Shown here piece after piece: positions 49,363 through 59,544 of a stretch of DNA of 64,000 bases. The stretch covers positions 62,001 to 126,000 of the forward strand of contig CAMVPB010000002.1 of NCBI GenBank assembly GCA_947169285.1, written 5' to 3'. How positions within the stretch are numbered: position 1 is the stretch's first letter; the number at the start of each line of letters is the position of its first letter. The notes below the pieces were generated by a model. It did not search any database, was not told the DNA's origin, and worked only from the letters and a program-made list of their open reading frames with translations. The translations under genes and the position numbers were made by a program. The stretch is from an uncultured bacterium (lineage in GTDB: Bacteria; Bacillota_I; Bacilli_A; RF39; UBA660).

Positions 49363-50667
49363 ATGAATATGAAAGAATTTGACTTTGAAAGCATGCCTAT
49401 TGTTGAAATAGTTAATGAAATCATAATGGATGCAGTTAACAAAAATGCTTCAGATATTCATTTTGACCCTACTAAAGAAAATTTACGTTTAAGAATTAGA
49501 ATAGATGGTGAACTTAGTGATTATGGTGTTATTGATAAAAAATATCAAAAAAATATCATAAGTCGTATTAAAATGATAGCCGGAATGAACATCATGGAAA
49601 CTCGTCTTCCACAAGATGGTGCTATTAAAAATAAAATTGGTGAAAAAGCATTAGATCTTCGTGTTTCTTCCCTACCTACAAACAATGGAGAAAAAGTTGT
49701 TGTTCGTATACTTGATTACTCTCAAAGTTTAAAAGGCCTTGAAACTTTAGGATTTAGTCAAAAAAGTTTAGATAAAATATATAAAATGATAACTGTACCA
49801 AACGGAATTATTTTAGTTACTGGTGCTACTGGTACTGGTAAATCTACAACTGTTTACTCTATTTTACAAAAACTAAATACCGAAAATGTTAATATTATTA
49901 CTGTCGAAGACCCAATAGAAATGGATATTAAAGGTATTAACCAAGTACAAGTTATGTCTGAAATTGGTCTTACTTTTGATAATGTTTTAAGAAGTATATT
50001 AAGACAAGACCCTAATATAATAATGATTGGTGAAATAAGAGACTCTGAAACTGCTAGAATGGCTGTAAGAGCATCTATCACAGGTCACTTAGTATTATCA
50101 ACAATACATACTAATAACTCTTTAAATACAATTGAAAGACTTACAGATATGGAAATTGAAAGATACTTACTTGGTAGTGCCTTAACTGGTATTATTTCTC
50201 AAAGACTTGCAAGAAAAATATGTCCTAAATGTGCAATTAAAAAACCTACTACCGATTATGAAAAAAATGTATTTAAACAAGTTTTAGGCGTTGAAGTAAA
50301 TGAAATGTATCATCCTAATCCTGATGGATGCCCAGAGTGTTCTCATGGATATAGAGGTCGTGTCGCAATTCTTGAGGTTTTAAGAATATCAGAGGAAATA
50401 AAAGATGCTATTGTAAATGCATTACCAAAAACAGAACTTAGAAAGCTTGTATATAATGGAGATGTTATTACTCTATTACAAGACGGTTTAGAAAAGGTTA
50501 TTGAAGGTGTAACATCTTTTGAAGAAATATTAAAGATTATTGATTTAGAAAACGACTTAACAAGTTATAAAGATTTTAATTTAAAAACAAATATGGATGT
50601 CAGTATAGTTAAAAGTGAAGAAAATAATAAGACAGAAAATATTCCACCAATAGAATTTTTAGGATAA
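49363..50667 (+). CDS. PilB/GspE-family secretion/pilus assembly ATPase (start 49363 or 49369)
   Basis: LVTGATGTGKSTTVYSIL, TVEDPIEMDIKGINQVQV, EIRDSETARMAVRASITGHLVLSTIHTN, CPKCAIKKP...CPECSHGYRGR. Confidence 0.93.
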   Translation: MNMKEFDFESMPIVEIVNEIIMDAVNKNASDIHFDPTKENLRLRIRIDGELSDYGVIDKKYQKNIISRIKMIAGMNIMETRLPQDGAIKNKIGEKALDLRVSSLPTNNGEKVVVRILDYSQSLKGLETLGFSQKSLDKIYKMITVPNGIILVTGATGTGKSTTVYSILQKLNTENVNIITVEDPIEMDIKGINQVQVMSEIGLTFDNVLRSILRQDPNIIMIGEIRDSETARMAVRASITGHLVLSTIHTNNSLNTIERLTDMEIERYLLGSALTGIISQRLARKICPKCAIKKPTTDYEKNVFKQVLGVEVNEMYHPNPDGCPECSHGYRGRVAILEVLRISEEIKDAIVNALPKTELRKLVYNGDVITLLQDGLEKVIEGVTSFEEILKIIDLENDLTSYKDFNLKTNMDVSIVKSEENNKTENIPPIEFLG

Positions 50668-50687
50668 AAAAAGAAATTAGAACTAAA

Positions 50688-51119
50688 CTAATTTCTTTTT
50701 AAATTTTTCATTTTCGATTTAACTAATTCATTATTAATAGTTTCATAATCAAAATTATTTGATTCAAATCTTTTAACATAATCTCTATATCTGTCTACTT
50801 CATTCATATTAAACCATTTAAACATATGCAAAATATCATTTTCATTCTTTTCTTCATAATAATTTTTAATTAAATCATAACCTTCTTTTAAGCAATCAAT
50901 TCGTTTATCTAAAAAAATGTATACTTCTTTTTGATTAAGATGATAAAAATATTTAGGATACTTTTTAAAATCTATACCGGTTATGATCTCTTTATAAAGA
51001 TTATTAGATTCCTTAATAACTATTATTTTTTCATCATAAATTTCTAATTTTTTTGTGCCACACATAGTATCAACTATTTTGCATACTTTTGCTGTATATA
51101 TTTCTTTATTGTCTTCCAT
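50688..51119 (-). CDS. Hypothetical protein (143 aa)
   Basis: ORF between PilB-like gene and tig. Confidence 0.6.
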   Translation of the reverse strand: MEDNKEIYTAKVCKIVDTMCGTKKLEIYDEKIIVIKESNNLYKEIITGIDFKKYPKYFYHLNQKEVYIFLDKRIDCLKEGYDLIKNYYEEKNENDILHMFKWFNMNEVDRYRDYVKRFESNNFDYETINNELVKSKMKNLKRN

Positions 51120-51120
51120 G

Positions 51121-52380
51121 TTATTCTTCTTTCTTAATTCCAGTTATTACTTCTAAAGCTTTCTTCATTCTCATATCGTATTCTATCGCTTCTTCACTAC
51201 CGACATTTTTAATTAACTCTTCTTTAGTAATACCATATTTTTCAATCATTTTAACTATTTCTTTAGAAAGTTCTTCTTTTGTAACTTTGATGCCTTCTTT
51301 TTCTGCAACCGCATCAACTACTAATCTATAACTTACTCTTTTTTTAGCTTCTGGTTTCATTTGTTCAATTAAATTTTCTTTTGAAGATTTAGTAATTGTT
51401 AGATATTGATTAATGTCCATGCCTTGCATAGATAATCTTTCAGAAAATTCATGGTATATTCTTTCTGCTTCATCATTTATTATTTCTTCATCAATTTCAT
51501 ATTTAGCATTTTCCATAACTTTATCTAAACACTCAAGAATATATTCTTCTTCTACTTGTCTTTCTTTATTAATTTTAAGATTATTCTTAATCTCGTTTTC
51601 TAAAGTCTCTTTTGTATTTATACCTTCCATACCTAAATCTTTGAAGAAATCATCATTTAATTCAGGAATTATTCTTTCTTTAACATCATTAATTTTTACT
51701 TTAAATACTACTTTTTGGCCTTTTAAACTATCTACGTGATAATTCTCTGGGAATGTAAGTTCTAAATCTTTTGTATCACCTTTTTTAAGACCAACTAATC
51801 CTTCTTCAAATCCAGGAATAAAAGTATGGCTTCCAATAGTTAAAGAATGATTTTCACCTTTGCCACCTTCAAAAGCAACACCATCTTTAAATCCCTCAAA
51901 ATCTATAATAGCAATATTACCTTCTTTTATTTTTGAATCAGTTGATTTAAGTTCAGCAAATTGTTCTTTTAAATGTTCTATTTCATGATTAATTTCTTCT
52001 TTTGTGACTTTTACATCTTTTTTATTAATCTTTAAATCACCATTTTTATATTTCCCTAATTTAACTTCTGGTATACTTATAATAGTAAATTCAACTTCTA
52101 TTGACTTTTCATCTATTGATTTTAAATTTACTTGTGGTGTACAAGCTGGTTTTAAAGTTTCTGGATCTTCTAATAATTTATCAAGCATTACAGGAAGAGC
52201 TTCATCTATTGCATGATCATACAAATGAGCTACTCCAAATTTTTTAATATAAATTTCTTTTGGAACTTGACCTTTTCTAAATCCATCAACATTAACCTCT
52301 TTAGATACATGTTTAAAGGCATGATCTAAAATATTTTCCCATTCTTTTCCCTCTAATTTAACATTATAATTTTTTTTCAT
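51121..52380 (-). CDS. tig: Trigger factor
   Basis: VDGFRKGQVPKEIYIKKFG, IDFEGFKDGVAFEGGKGENHSLTIGSHTFIPGFEEGLVG. Confidence 0.96.
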   Translation of the reverse strand: MKKNYNVKLEGKEWENILDHAFKHVSKEVNVDGFRKGQVPKEIYIKKFGVAHLYDHAIDEALPVMLDKLLEDPETLKPACTPQVNLKSIDEKSIEVEFTIISIPEVKLGKYKNGDLKINKKDVKVTKEEINHEIEHLKEQFAELKSTDSKIKEGNIAIIDFEGFKDGVAFEGGKGENHSLTIGSHTFIPGFEEGLVGLKKGDTKDLELTFPENYHVDSLKGQKVVFKVKINDVKERIIPELNDDFFKDLGMEGINTKETLENEIKNNLKINKERQVEEEYILECLDKVMENAKYEIDEEIINDEAERIYHEFSERLSMQGMDINQYLTITKSSKENLIEQMKPEAKKRVSYRLVVDAVAEKEGIKVTKEELSKEIVKMIEKYGITKEELIKNVGSEEAIEYDMRMKKALEVITGIKKEE

Positions 52381-52427
52381 ATATTTCTCCTTCTTTTTTG
52401 CATATCATATTATAAACCTTTTTTTTA

Positions 52428-53597
52428 TTATTTTCCAGTTATTTTAGATATTTCTAACTTTTTTTTAGTCATATTGTTTTCAATTGCAATTCTTTGAACC
52501 ACAAATAAACTTATTATACTTGTCAAAGTAAATGATCCACCATAACTAAGAAGTGGTAATGGAACACCAGTAAGTGGCATTAACGCAAGTACCCCCATAA
52601 AGTTAATTATTATGTGCATTAAAAAAATCATGGCTACTCCATAACAGATTATGGAATTCCTAAGATTATAACATTCTTTAGATATTTTTATTATTCTAAA
52701 TATTATATATCCATAACCAATAAGAATCACTAGGCCAGCTATCACACCTAACTCTTCTACTAAAATGGTAAATATAAAGTCAGTGTGGGCTTCTGGTAAA
52801 TATAAATACTTTTGAGTGGATTTACCTATTCCCATTCCAAACAACCCGCCATTATGTATTGCAATAAAGCCATTACAAACTTGATAACCGGTATCTTTTG
52901 TATATCTGCTACAGGGTGCTCTAAACTCAAATCTACTTTTTTGTCTTTCTGTTAAAATTGATGAAGAAAAAATTAAAAATAAAGCTATTATAACTATACC
53001 AGCACCAGCTCCAAGTTTAAGTATTGAAACTAAATTATTTTTTTTCATAGGAATAGCAATAAAAGTTAAAAATATTATCCCGGCTATTATTATTGCAGTT
53101 CCCAAATCAGGTTGAGCTGCAACTAGCAAAAATACTACTCCACATATTGTTAAAAATAACCAAATCTTATTTTGATTAGTACCTTCTTTAACGTAACTAT
53201 CAAAAAATATTCCCATATATATAATTAATATTAGTTTAGCAAATTCACTAGGCTGAAAAGAAAAAGCCCCTATTTTAAACCAACTTTTTGCACTATTTAC
53301 AATAGTACCATAAAATAATAAGCATGCAAGAACAGCCAATAAACAAATTAATAATATTTTTACTATTCCTTTATACCTATTTATATCAATTTTTATAATT
53401 ATTAAAAACCCTAGTAAAAAGGAAATAACAACAAATAATAATTGTCTTAAGAAAAAATAATAAGGTCCAACATTATATCTTACAACAGCAGCAACTGAAG
53501 ATGCTGATAATACTAAAAGAATACCTATGCTGCAAAACAAAAGCATCATAAGTAAAAGTGGCTTATCCATATACTTTAAAAATTTATGTTTTTTCAT
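52428..53597 (-). CDS. FtsW/RodA/SpoVE (SEDS) family glycosyltransferase
   Basis: FQPSEFAKLILIIYMG, AAQPDLGTAIIIAGI, AHTDFIFTILVEELG, PLTGVPLPLLSYGGSF. Confidence 0.94.
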   Translation of the reverse strand: MKKHKFLKYMDKPLLLMMLLFCSIGILLVLSASSVAAVVRYNVGPYYFFLRQLLFVVISFLLGFLIIIKIDINRYKGIVKILLICLLAVLACLLFYGTIVNSAKSWFKIGAFSFQPSEFAKLILIIYMGIFFDSYVKEGTNQNKIWLFLTICGVVFLLVAAQPDLGTAIIIAGIIFLTFIAIPMKKNNLVSILKLGAGAGIVIIALFLIFSSSILTERQKSRFEFRAPCSRYTKDTGYQVCNGFIAIHNGGLFGMGIGKSTQKYLYLPEAHTDFIFTILVEELGVIAGLVILIGYGYIIFRIIKISKECYNLRNSIICYGVAMIFLMHIIINFMGVLALMPLTGVPLPLLSYGGSFTLTSIISLFVVQRIAIENNMTKKKLEISKITGK

Positions 53598-53718
53598 TTT
53601 CTACCTCATTTATTATTTTATCATAATAATATAAAATATTTAATATATTTAGGTAAAAAGTATGTCAAATTTACTTCATTTGTCATATAAAATTATAGGT
53701 AGTAAAAGGAGGTAACTT

Positions 53719-53910
53719 ATGAATTATTATGGATACACAAGTGGATATGGTGTAAATCCATACGCTTACTCTTACGGAGGATGTTATAATGCAATGCCAT
53801 ATTATGGTGGTGGTTACGGATTCGGTTACGGAGCTGCTATCATATTAGTACTATTTATACTTCTTGTAGTTGTTTTCGGAGCCGGATTTTTAAATGGCAA
53901 TGAAAGATAA
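53719..53910 (+). CDS. Small Gly/Tyr-rich YjcZ-like membrane protein
   Basis: MNYYGYTSGYGVNPYAYSYGG...GFGYGAAIILVLFILLVVVFGAGFL; AGGAGGT RBS. Confidence 0.75.
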   Translation: MNYYGYTSGYGVNPYAYSYGGCYNAMPYYGGGYGFGYGAAIILVLFILLVVVFGAGFLNGNER

Positions 53911-53997
53911 AAAAGAAAGATAACTTCTTTCTTTTTTTATTGAAACTTGAAAAAGTGAATCTTTTTTGGTAAAATACTTGCCGAAAGAAGGGGTACT

Positions 53998-54534
53998 ATG
54001 TTAAAACAATCTCAAATTCTTGATGAAAAAAATAAAATATTAAGAAAAATTAGTAACAAAGTTTCTTTTCCATTAGATGAAGAAACTAAAAAATTAATTA
54101 ATGATATGATTAAATACTTAAGACTCAGTCAAGATGAAGAATATGCAGAAAAAAACAACATTAGAGCTGGAATGGGTCTTGCTTTTCCTCAACTTGGAAT
54201 ATTAAAAAGAATATTTGTTATTTCATATAAAAATGATGATGGCACATTTGAAGAGCATATAGTTATTAATCCGGAGATTATATCCAACTCAGAAGAAAAG
54301 ATATATGTTGAAGAAGGAGAAGGATGTTTATCTGTAAATAGAGCTGTTGATGGAATTGTTCCTAGATATGCAAGAGTTACAGTTGAATACAATGATATTG
54401 ATGGCAATAAAATTTCTATTAGAGTAAGAGAAGAAATGTCTGTTGCCTTTCAACACGAAATTGACCATTTAAATGGAATATTATTTGTTGATAAAATTGA
54501 CAATTCTAATAAAGATAATATGAGAGCAATATAG
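53998..54534 (+). CDS. def: Peptide deformylase
   Basis: GMGLAFPQLGILKRI, EGEGCLSVN, FQHEIDHLNGILFVDKI. Confidence 0.95.
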   Translation: MLKQSQILDEKNKILRKISNKVSFPLDEETKKLINDMIKYLRLSQDEEYAEKNNIRAGMGLAFPQLGILKRIFVISYKNDDGTFEEHIVINPEIISNSEEKIYVEEGEGCLSVNRAVDGIVPRYARVTVEYNDIDGNKISIRVREEMSVAFQHEIDHLNGILFVDKIDNSNKDNMRAI

Positions 54535-54592
54535 TTCTCTTTTTTTGTTGAAATATTCTTATTAATGTATTATAATTATTATAGGTGAAAAT

Positions 54593-54685
54593 ATGAAAGC
54601 AAGAGAAATTGTTAGATTAACATTATGGAGCTTACTTTTTATATGCTTTTTAGTTTTGGGATTGATCGGATTAATTATGAAATAA
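54593..54685 (+). CDS. Small single-TM protein (30 aa), not in supplied ORF track
   Basis: MKAREIVRLTLWSLLFICFLVLGLIGLIMK*; AGGTGAAAAT upstream. Confidence 0.5.
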   Translation: MKAREIVRLTLWSLLFICFLVLGLIGLIMK

Positions 54686-54731
54686 AAAAAATAAAGTATA
54701 CTTTATTTTTTTTTACAAAAATCAGAAAACA

Positions 54732-57668
54732 CTAAATGTTTTCTAATTTAACACTAACTAATTTACTTACTCCAGATTCTTGCATAGTTATTCCATACAA
54801 TAAATCTAAATATTCCATAGTTTTCTTTTTATGAGTAATTATTAATAATTGAGTTTTACCTCTATAATTTGATAAGTATTCTCCAAATTTTTCTGCATTT
54901 ACTTCATCTAAAGCGGATTCAACTTCATCTAATATTACAAAAGGTACTTTCTTTAAATTCATTATTGAGAACAATAAACTAATTGCAGTCAACGTTTTCT
55001 CACCACCAGAAAGTAAAGATAACGGTTTTAGATTCTTTCCAGGAGGTATTGCTATTATATCAATACCTGTTTCTAATATATCATCAGGATTAGTTAATTT
55101 AAGACTGGCTTCCCCTCCACCAAATAAATCTCTAAACACTTTTGAAAATTCAATATTTATTCTATTAAATGAAGAAACAAATTTATCTTTCATAACATTA
55201 TCCATATCAGTTATTATGCTCAATAAATCTTTCTCACTATTTAATAAATCTTCTCTTTGAGAATTTAAAAAAGTATATCTTTTACTAACTCTTTCATATT
55301 CTTCAATACTATCAAGATTTACATTTCCTATTGACTTAATTGTTTTCTTTAAAGTAGAAACCAGTTTTCTTGCTTCTAATTCATCCATGTCTAATGAATA
55401 TTTACTTTTTGCGCCTTCGTAACTTAAAGAGTATTCTTCATTTAAATGATTTAATAAATTATCTAAAGACATATTTAGTTTAACAATTTCAATATCTAAT
55501 TCATTAATTCTATTTTGAGATGTTAAATATAATGAATTTTGTTTTTTATTCTCATTTTCAATATCATTTAATTTATCACTTAAATCACGTTTTTTAGATG
55601 TCTCAAATTCTATTTTTTGTTTTAAATCATTGCATTCCTTTTCTTCTTCATAATAATTTTCCATTATTTTTTCAATAGTTTTATCTTTATCAGCTTTATC
55701 ATTTAAATCTTTTATTTCGTTAGTTATTTTAAATAGATTTTCTTTTAATTCTCCTAACAATTGCTCTTTGGAATCAATTAATTCTTTATATTTTGCAACT
55801 TCAATATTTATATTTAATATCTTTTCTTCTAATACCTTTTTATTATATTCAATATCATTTATTTCATTTTGAGCATAATTGATTTTATTAGAAATATCAT
55901 CTAATAAAATTTTTGATTTTTCTAATTCATTCTTGTCATTTATGTATGAATTATTATATTTAAAACTTCCTCCACTTAAAGAACCACCAACATGCAATAA
56001 GTCTCCTAATAAAGTAACTACTCTGTATCTATGATTTATTTTCTTACTTATTTTTATTGCATTATCGATATTATCAGCAACTATTATATTTCCAAGTTGA
56101 TTCTTAATAACATTATAATACTTTTTATCAAAATCAATTAAATCACTTAATACACCTAAATATCCATCAGATGATTTACAAATATTTAAAACTTCTGGTT
56201 CAACACTTTTAGGCTTGATTATATTAAGTGGAAAAAAAGTTGCTCTACCTTTATTATTGATTTTTAAATATTCAATTGCTTTTTTAGCAGATTCTTCATC
56301 ATCAACAATAACAAAATTAAAAGAACTTCCTAAAGCAATATCAAGTGCAACTAAATATTCTTCTTTTGCATCAACAACATTCCCTATTACATCACAAATA
56401 CCATTTAATGCTGGATTATCTAAAACCACCTTTACTGCATATGGTAATTTAGACATATTTTCGATATTAGAGTTTAATAATTCTATTTTAGAAGAAATTT
56501 CTAACTCTTTTCTTTTTAAATTGTTAAATTCAATACTCTTTAAAGTTAATTTCTTATTTTCATTTTCTAATGATTCACTATGTTTTTTTAATTCATTATA
56601 TTTTTCTTTTCCTAATTCTTTATTTGTTTCTATTTCCTTTTCAACAAAAGATATTTCGTTTGATAATTTTAATTCTTCATCTTTAATATAAATTAATCTA
56701 TTTTTGATTTCATCACTATTTTTATCATATTTACTTCTTTCAATTGCCAATTCTTTTTTTGATAATAAATCAGATAATGTCTCTTTACTATTTAAATATC
56801 TATCTCTTAAATTTGAAATTAATTCTTCTGATTTTATATTTTCTAATTTTAATTTTTCTATTTCTGCAGTATTTTTAGAAGTGTTTTTAGATGCTTCAGT
56901 TAATTCTAAAGTAAGTTTATCTTTATCAGATTTTTTTATTTTTAATGTTTCATTAAATTTTGTTATATCTTTTACCATTAAAGCAATATCAACATTTTCT
57001 AACTTTTCTTTATTTTCTTTATAAATAATAGCTTTCTTACTTGCTAACTCTAATGGTTCAATTTGAGTTTTTAATTCATCAATTATCATATTGACTCTAT
57101 CTATATTTTCATGCGTTTTAGATAATTTTCGCAATGTTTCTTCTTTTCTCTTTTTATATTTTAAAACACCAGCAGCTTCCTCAAATATTATCCTTCTTTC
57201 TTCGGGTCTATCAGATAGTATTTCTTCTATTTTATTTTGAGGAATAATATTAAATGATTCTTTTGAAGAAAAAGAATCTACAAGTAAATCATTTATATCT
57301 TTTAATCTACATTTTTCATTATTTAAATAATACTCATTCTCACCGCTTCTTGATACTACTCTTTTAATAGTTATTTCATTATAATCACTTTGTAAACTAT
57401 TATCACTGTTATCAAATGTTATTGAAACAGAAGCAGTATTAGATGGATTTCTACTTTTAGATCCACTAAAAATAACATCACTCATCCCAGATGATGCTCT
57501 TAAAGTTTTAACTGATTGTTCGCCTAATACCCATTTTATTGCATCGACAATATTACTTTTACCAGATCCATTTGGACCAACTATTCCAGTAAAATTGCTG
57601 TCAAGATTAATTGTAACTTTATCTGCAAAAGACTTAAATGAATTTAATTTTATTTCTTTTATATACAT
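54732..57668 (-). CDS. smc: Chromosome partition protein SMC
   Basis: YIKEIKLNSFKSFADKV, GPNGSGKSNIVDAIKWVLGEQS, LSLLSGGEKTLTAISLLF, FVILDEVESALDEVN; long coiled coils and hinge. Confidence 0.97.
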   Translation of the reverse strand: MYIKEIKLNSFKSFADKVTINLDSNFTGIVGPNGSGKSNIVDAIKWVLGEQSVKTLRASSGMSDVIFSGSKSRNPSNTASVSITFDNSDNSLQSDYNEITIKRVVSRSGENEYYLNNEKCRLKDINDLLVDSFSSKESFNIIPQNKIEEILSDRPEERRIIFEEAAGVLKYKKRKEETLRKLSKTHENIDRVNMIIDELKTQIEPLELASKKAIIYKENKEKLENVDIALMVKDITKFNETLKIKKSDKDKLTLELTEASKNTSKNTAEIEKLKLENIKSEELISNLRDRYLNSKETLSDLLSKKELAIERSKYDKNSDEIKNRLIYIKDEELKLSNEISFVEKEIETNKELGKEKYNELKKHSESLENENKKLTLKSIEFNNLKRKELEISSKIELLNSNIENMSKLPYAVKVVLDNPALNGICDVIGNVVDAKEEYLVALDIALGSSFNFVIVDDEESAKKAIEYLKINNKGRATFFPLNIIKPKSVEPEVLNICKSSDGYLGVLSDLIDFDKKYYNVIKNQLGNIIVADNIDNAIKISKKINHRYRVVTLLGDLLHVGGSLSGGSFKYNNSYINDKNELEKSKILLDDISNKINYAQNEINDIEYNKKVLEEKILNINIEVAKYKELIDSKEQLLGELKENLFKITNEIKDLNDKADKDKTIEKIMENYYEEEKECNDLKQKIEFETSKKRDLSDKLNDIENENKKQNSLYLTSQNRINELDIEIVKLNMSLDNLLNHLNEEYSLSYEGAKSKYSLDMDELEARKLVSTLKKTIKSIGNVNLDSIEEYERVSKRYTFLNSQREDLLNSEKDLLSIITDMDNVMKDKFVSSFNRINIEFSKVFRDLFGGGEASLKLTNPDDILETGIDIIAIPPGKNLKPLSLLSGGEKTLTAISLLFSIMNLKKVPFVILDEVESALDEVNAEKFGEYLSNYRGKTQLLIITHKKKTMEYLDLLYGITMQESGVSKLVSVKLENI

Positions 57669-57676
57669 ATTAATAC

Positions 57677-58321
57677 CTACTTTGCTTGTTTAGAAAAAGC
57701 ATCTTTAGCAGCGTTTTGTTCTGCTTCTTTTTTACTACCACCAACACCTATACCATATACAATTCCTCCAATTGAAACTGTCACTTTAAATACTTTGGCA
57801 TGAGCTGGACCGCTTTCATCAACAACTTTATATTTTAAAGATTTTTTTTCAGTTTGAACTTGCTCTTGAAGCATTGATTTATAATCTTTTAAAAAGTCTG
57901 CTTCTGTTTCTATGTATGGAACAATTAATTTATTAAATAATTCTCTTACTTTATTTAGTCCTTGTTCTAAAAATATAACCCCAATTACAGCTTCAAAAAC
58001 ATCAGCTATAACAGTTTTATTTGCTTCTTTTATTCCATTACCAAGTTTAATATAACTACCTAAGTTAATCTTACTTGCATACTCATATAAAGCATTTTCA
58101 CAAACATATAAACTTCTAAGTTTACTCATTTCTCCTTCGGGCAAATGAGTTTTTCTATAAAAATAGTCACTCGATACAAGTTCAAGTACTGCATCACCTA
58201 AAAATTCTAATCTTTCATAAGATTCAACATCATTTTCATTAGCATATGAAGTATGCGTTAAAGCTTTATTAATTAAACTTTCTCCTTCAAATTCAATTCC
58301 ATAATCTTTTAATAATTCCAT
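57677..58321 (-). CDS. rnc: Ribonuclease III
   Basis: ERLEFLGDAVLELVSSDYFY, VFEAVIGVIFLEQG, C-terminal dsRBD. Confidence 0.96.
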   Translation of the reverse strand: MELLKDYGIEFEGESLINKALTHTSYANENDVESYERLEFLGDAVLELVSSDYFYRKTHLPEGEMSKLRSLYVCENALYEYASKINLGSYIKLGNGIKEANKTVIADVFEAVIGVIFLEQGLNKVRELFNKLIVPYIETEADFLKDYKSMLQEQVQTEKKSLKYKVVDESGPAHAKVFKVTVSIGGIVYGIGVGGSKKEAEQNAAKDAFSKQAK

Positions 58322-58447
58322 AAGTCACCTCTTTTAGACTTGATATAAATATTATAACAAAAATATCTATAGCATTCTAGTGGTATATTTACATAAATAT
58401 ATTATTTATACTACAATAATTATAAATTTTATTGTATAATTAGTAAT

Positions 58448-58669
58448 ATGAAAAAGTTAATTATTGATTTTATACATTTTTATAGGAAACTTCCACTATC
58501 ATCCCATATGAAATGTAGATATACACCAACCTGTTCTGAATATATGGAAACATCTATTAATAGATTCGGAGTTTTAAAAGGATTGTGGCTAGGTATTAAA
58601 CGTATAATTAGATGTAACCCATTTGGAAGTTATGGATACGATCCAGTACCATTGAAGGAGGAAAAATGA
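58448..58669 (+). CDS. yidD: YidD membrane protein insertion efficiency factor
   Basis: CRYTPTCSEYMETSINRFGVLKGLWLGIKRIIRCNPFGSYGYDPVP. Confidence 0.95.
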   Translation: MKKLIIDFIHFYRKLPLSSHMKCRYTPTCSEYMETSINRFGVLKGLWLGIKRIIRCNPFGSYGYDPVPLKEEK

Positions 58670-59529
58670 AAAAAATTAAATTTATAATATTAATGTGCTG
58701 CTGTGTTTTATTAAGTGCTTGCTTAAATAATGATAATTTTAATGATGAATATATTTATGCAACTATTTATCCAATCGAATATGCAACTGAAATGATTTAT
58801 GGTGAAAATATTAAAGTTAGTAGTATTTATCCAGATGGATCTAATTATAAAGATTTTAAACTAACTGACAAATTATTAAACAATTATTCTAGAAGCACTA
58901 AATTTGTTTATAACGGACTTAGTCAAGAGGGATTAATTGCAAGAGACTTATTAAATAAAAATAATAACATTGAAATTGTTGATGCTATGAAAGGCATGAA
59001 TTATAACAAAAGAGTTGAGGAATTATGGTTAGATCCTTCAAACTTTTTAATGATTTGTAGAAATATTAAAAGCACATTAATTGATTATGAAGATAGCACT
59101 AGTATGAAAACAAGCATTGAAAAAAATTATCAAAAATTAAAAGAAAATATTTCAATAATTGATGTTGATATATATAATCTAAGTAAAAATGGGAATTATA
59201 AAACCATATTAGTTACTACAAACGCTTTTAATTATTTATCAAAATATGAAATTACAGTTTTATCTATTGACCCAAATAATGAATCATTAGATAAAGCTTT
59301 ATCAGAAGCAAAAAGATTAATTTCAAAAGGAGAAATAAAATATATTTATTCATTAAAGGGAGAAGAATTAACTGAATCAATTAATAATTTTATAAATGAT
59401 AATAAATTAAATAAAATTGAAATAAATCCATTTACAACTATTACATCAGAGCAAAGAACAAATGGTTCATCATATATAAGTTTGATGAATGAAATGATTG
59501 ATGAATTTAAAAAAGAACTATTTAAATAG
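58666..59529 (+). CDS. ZnuA-like substrate-binding lipoprotein lacking canonical metal ligands
   Basis: Lipobox LLSAC; ATIYPIEYATEMIYGENIKVSSIYPDGS, ELWLDPSNFLMICRNI, TNAFNYLSKYEI parallel the ZnuA/TroA fold. Confidence 0.75.
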   Translation: MKKIKFIILMCCCVLLSACLNNDNFNDEYIYATIYPIEYATEMIYGENIKVSSIYPDGSNYKDFKLTDKLLNNYSRSTKFVYNGLSQEGLIARDLLNKNNNIEIVDAMKGMNYNKRVEELWLDPSNFLMICRNIKSTLIDYEDSTSMKTSIEKNYQKLKENISIIDVDIYNLSKNGNYKTILVTTNAFNYLSKYEITVLSIDPNNESLDKALSEAKRLISKGEIKYIYSLKGEELTESINNFINDNKLNKIEINPFTTITSEQRTNGSSYISLMNEMIDEFKKELFK

Positions 59530-59544
59530 CTCTTTTTTGTTTAA

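Noticed and set aside
56215-57024. + strand ORFs inside smc (158 aa and 106 aa)
   Set aside because: Antisense of SMC coiled coil; Ser/Phe/Leu-rich composition is an artefact of complementing Lys/Glu-rich coding sequence.
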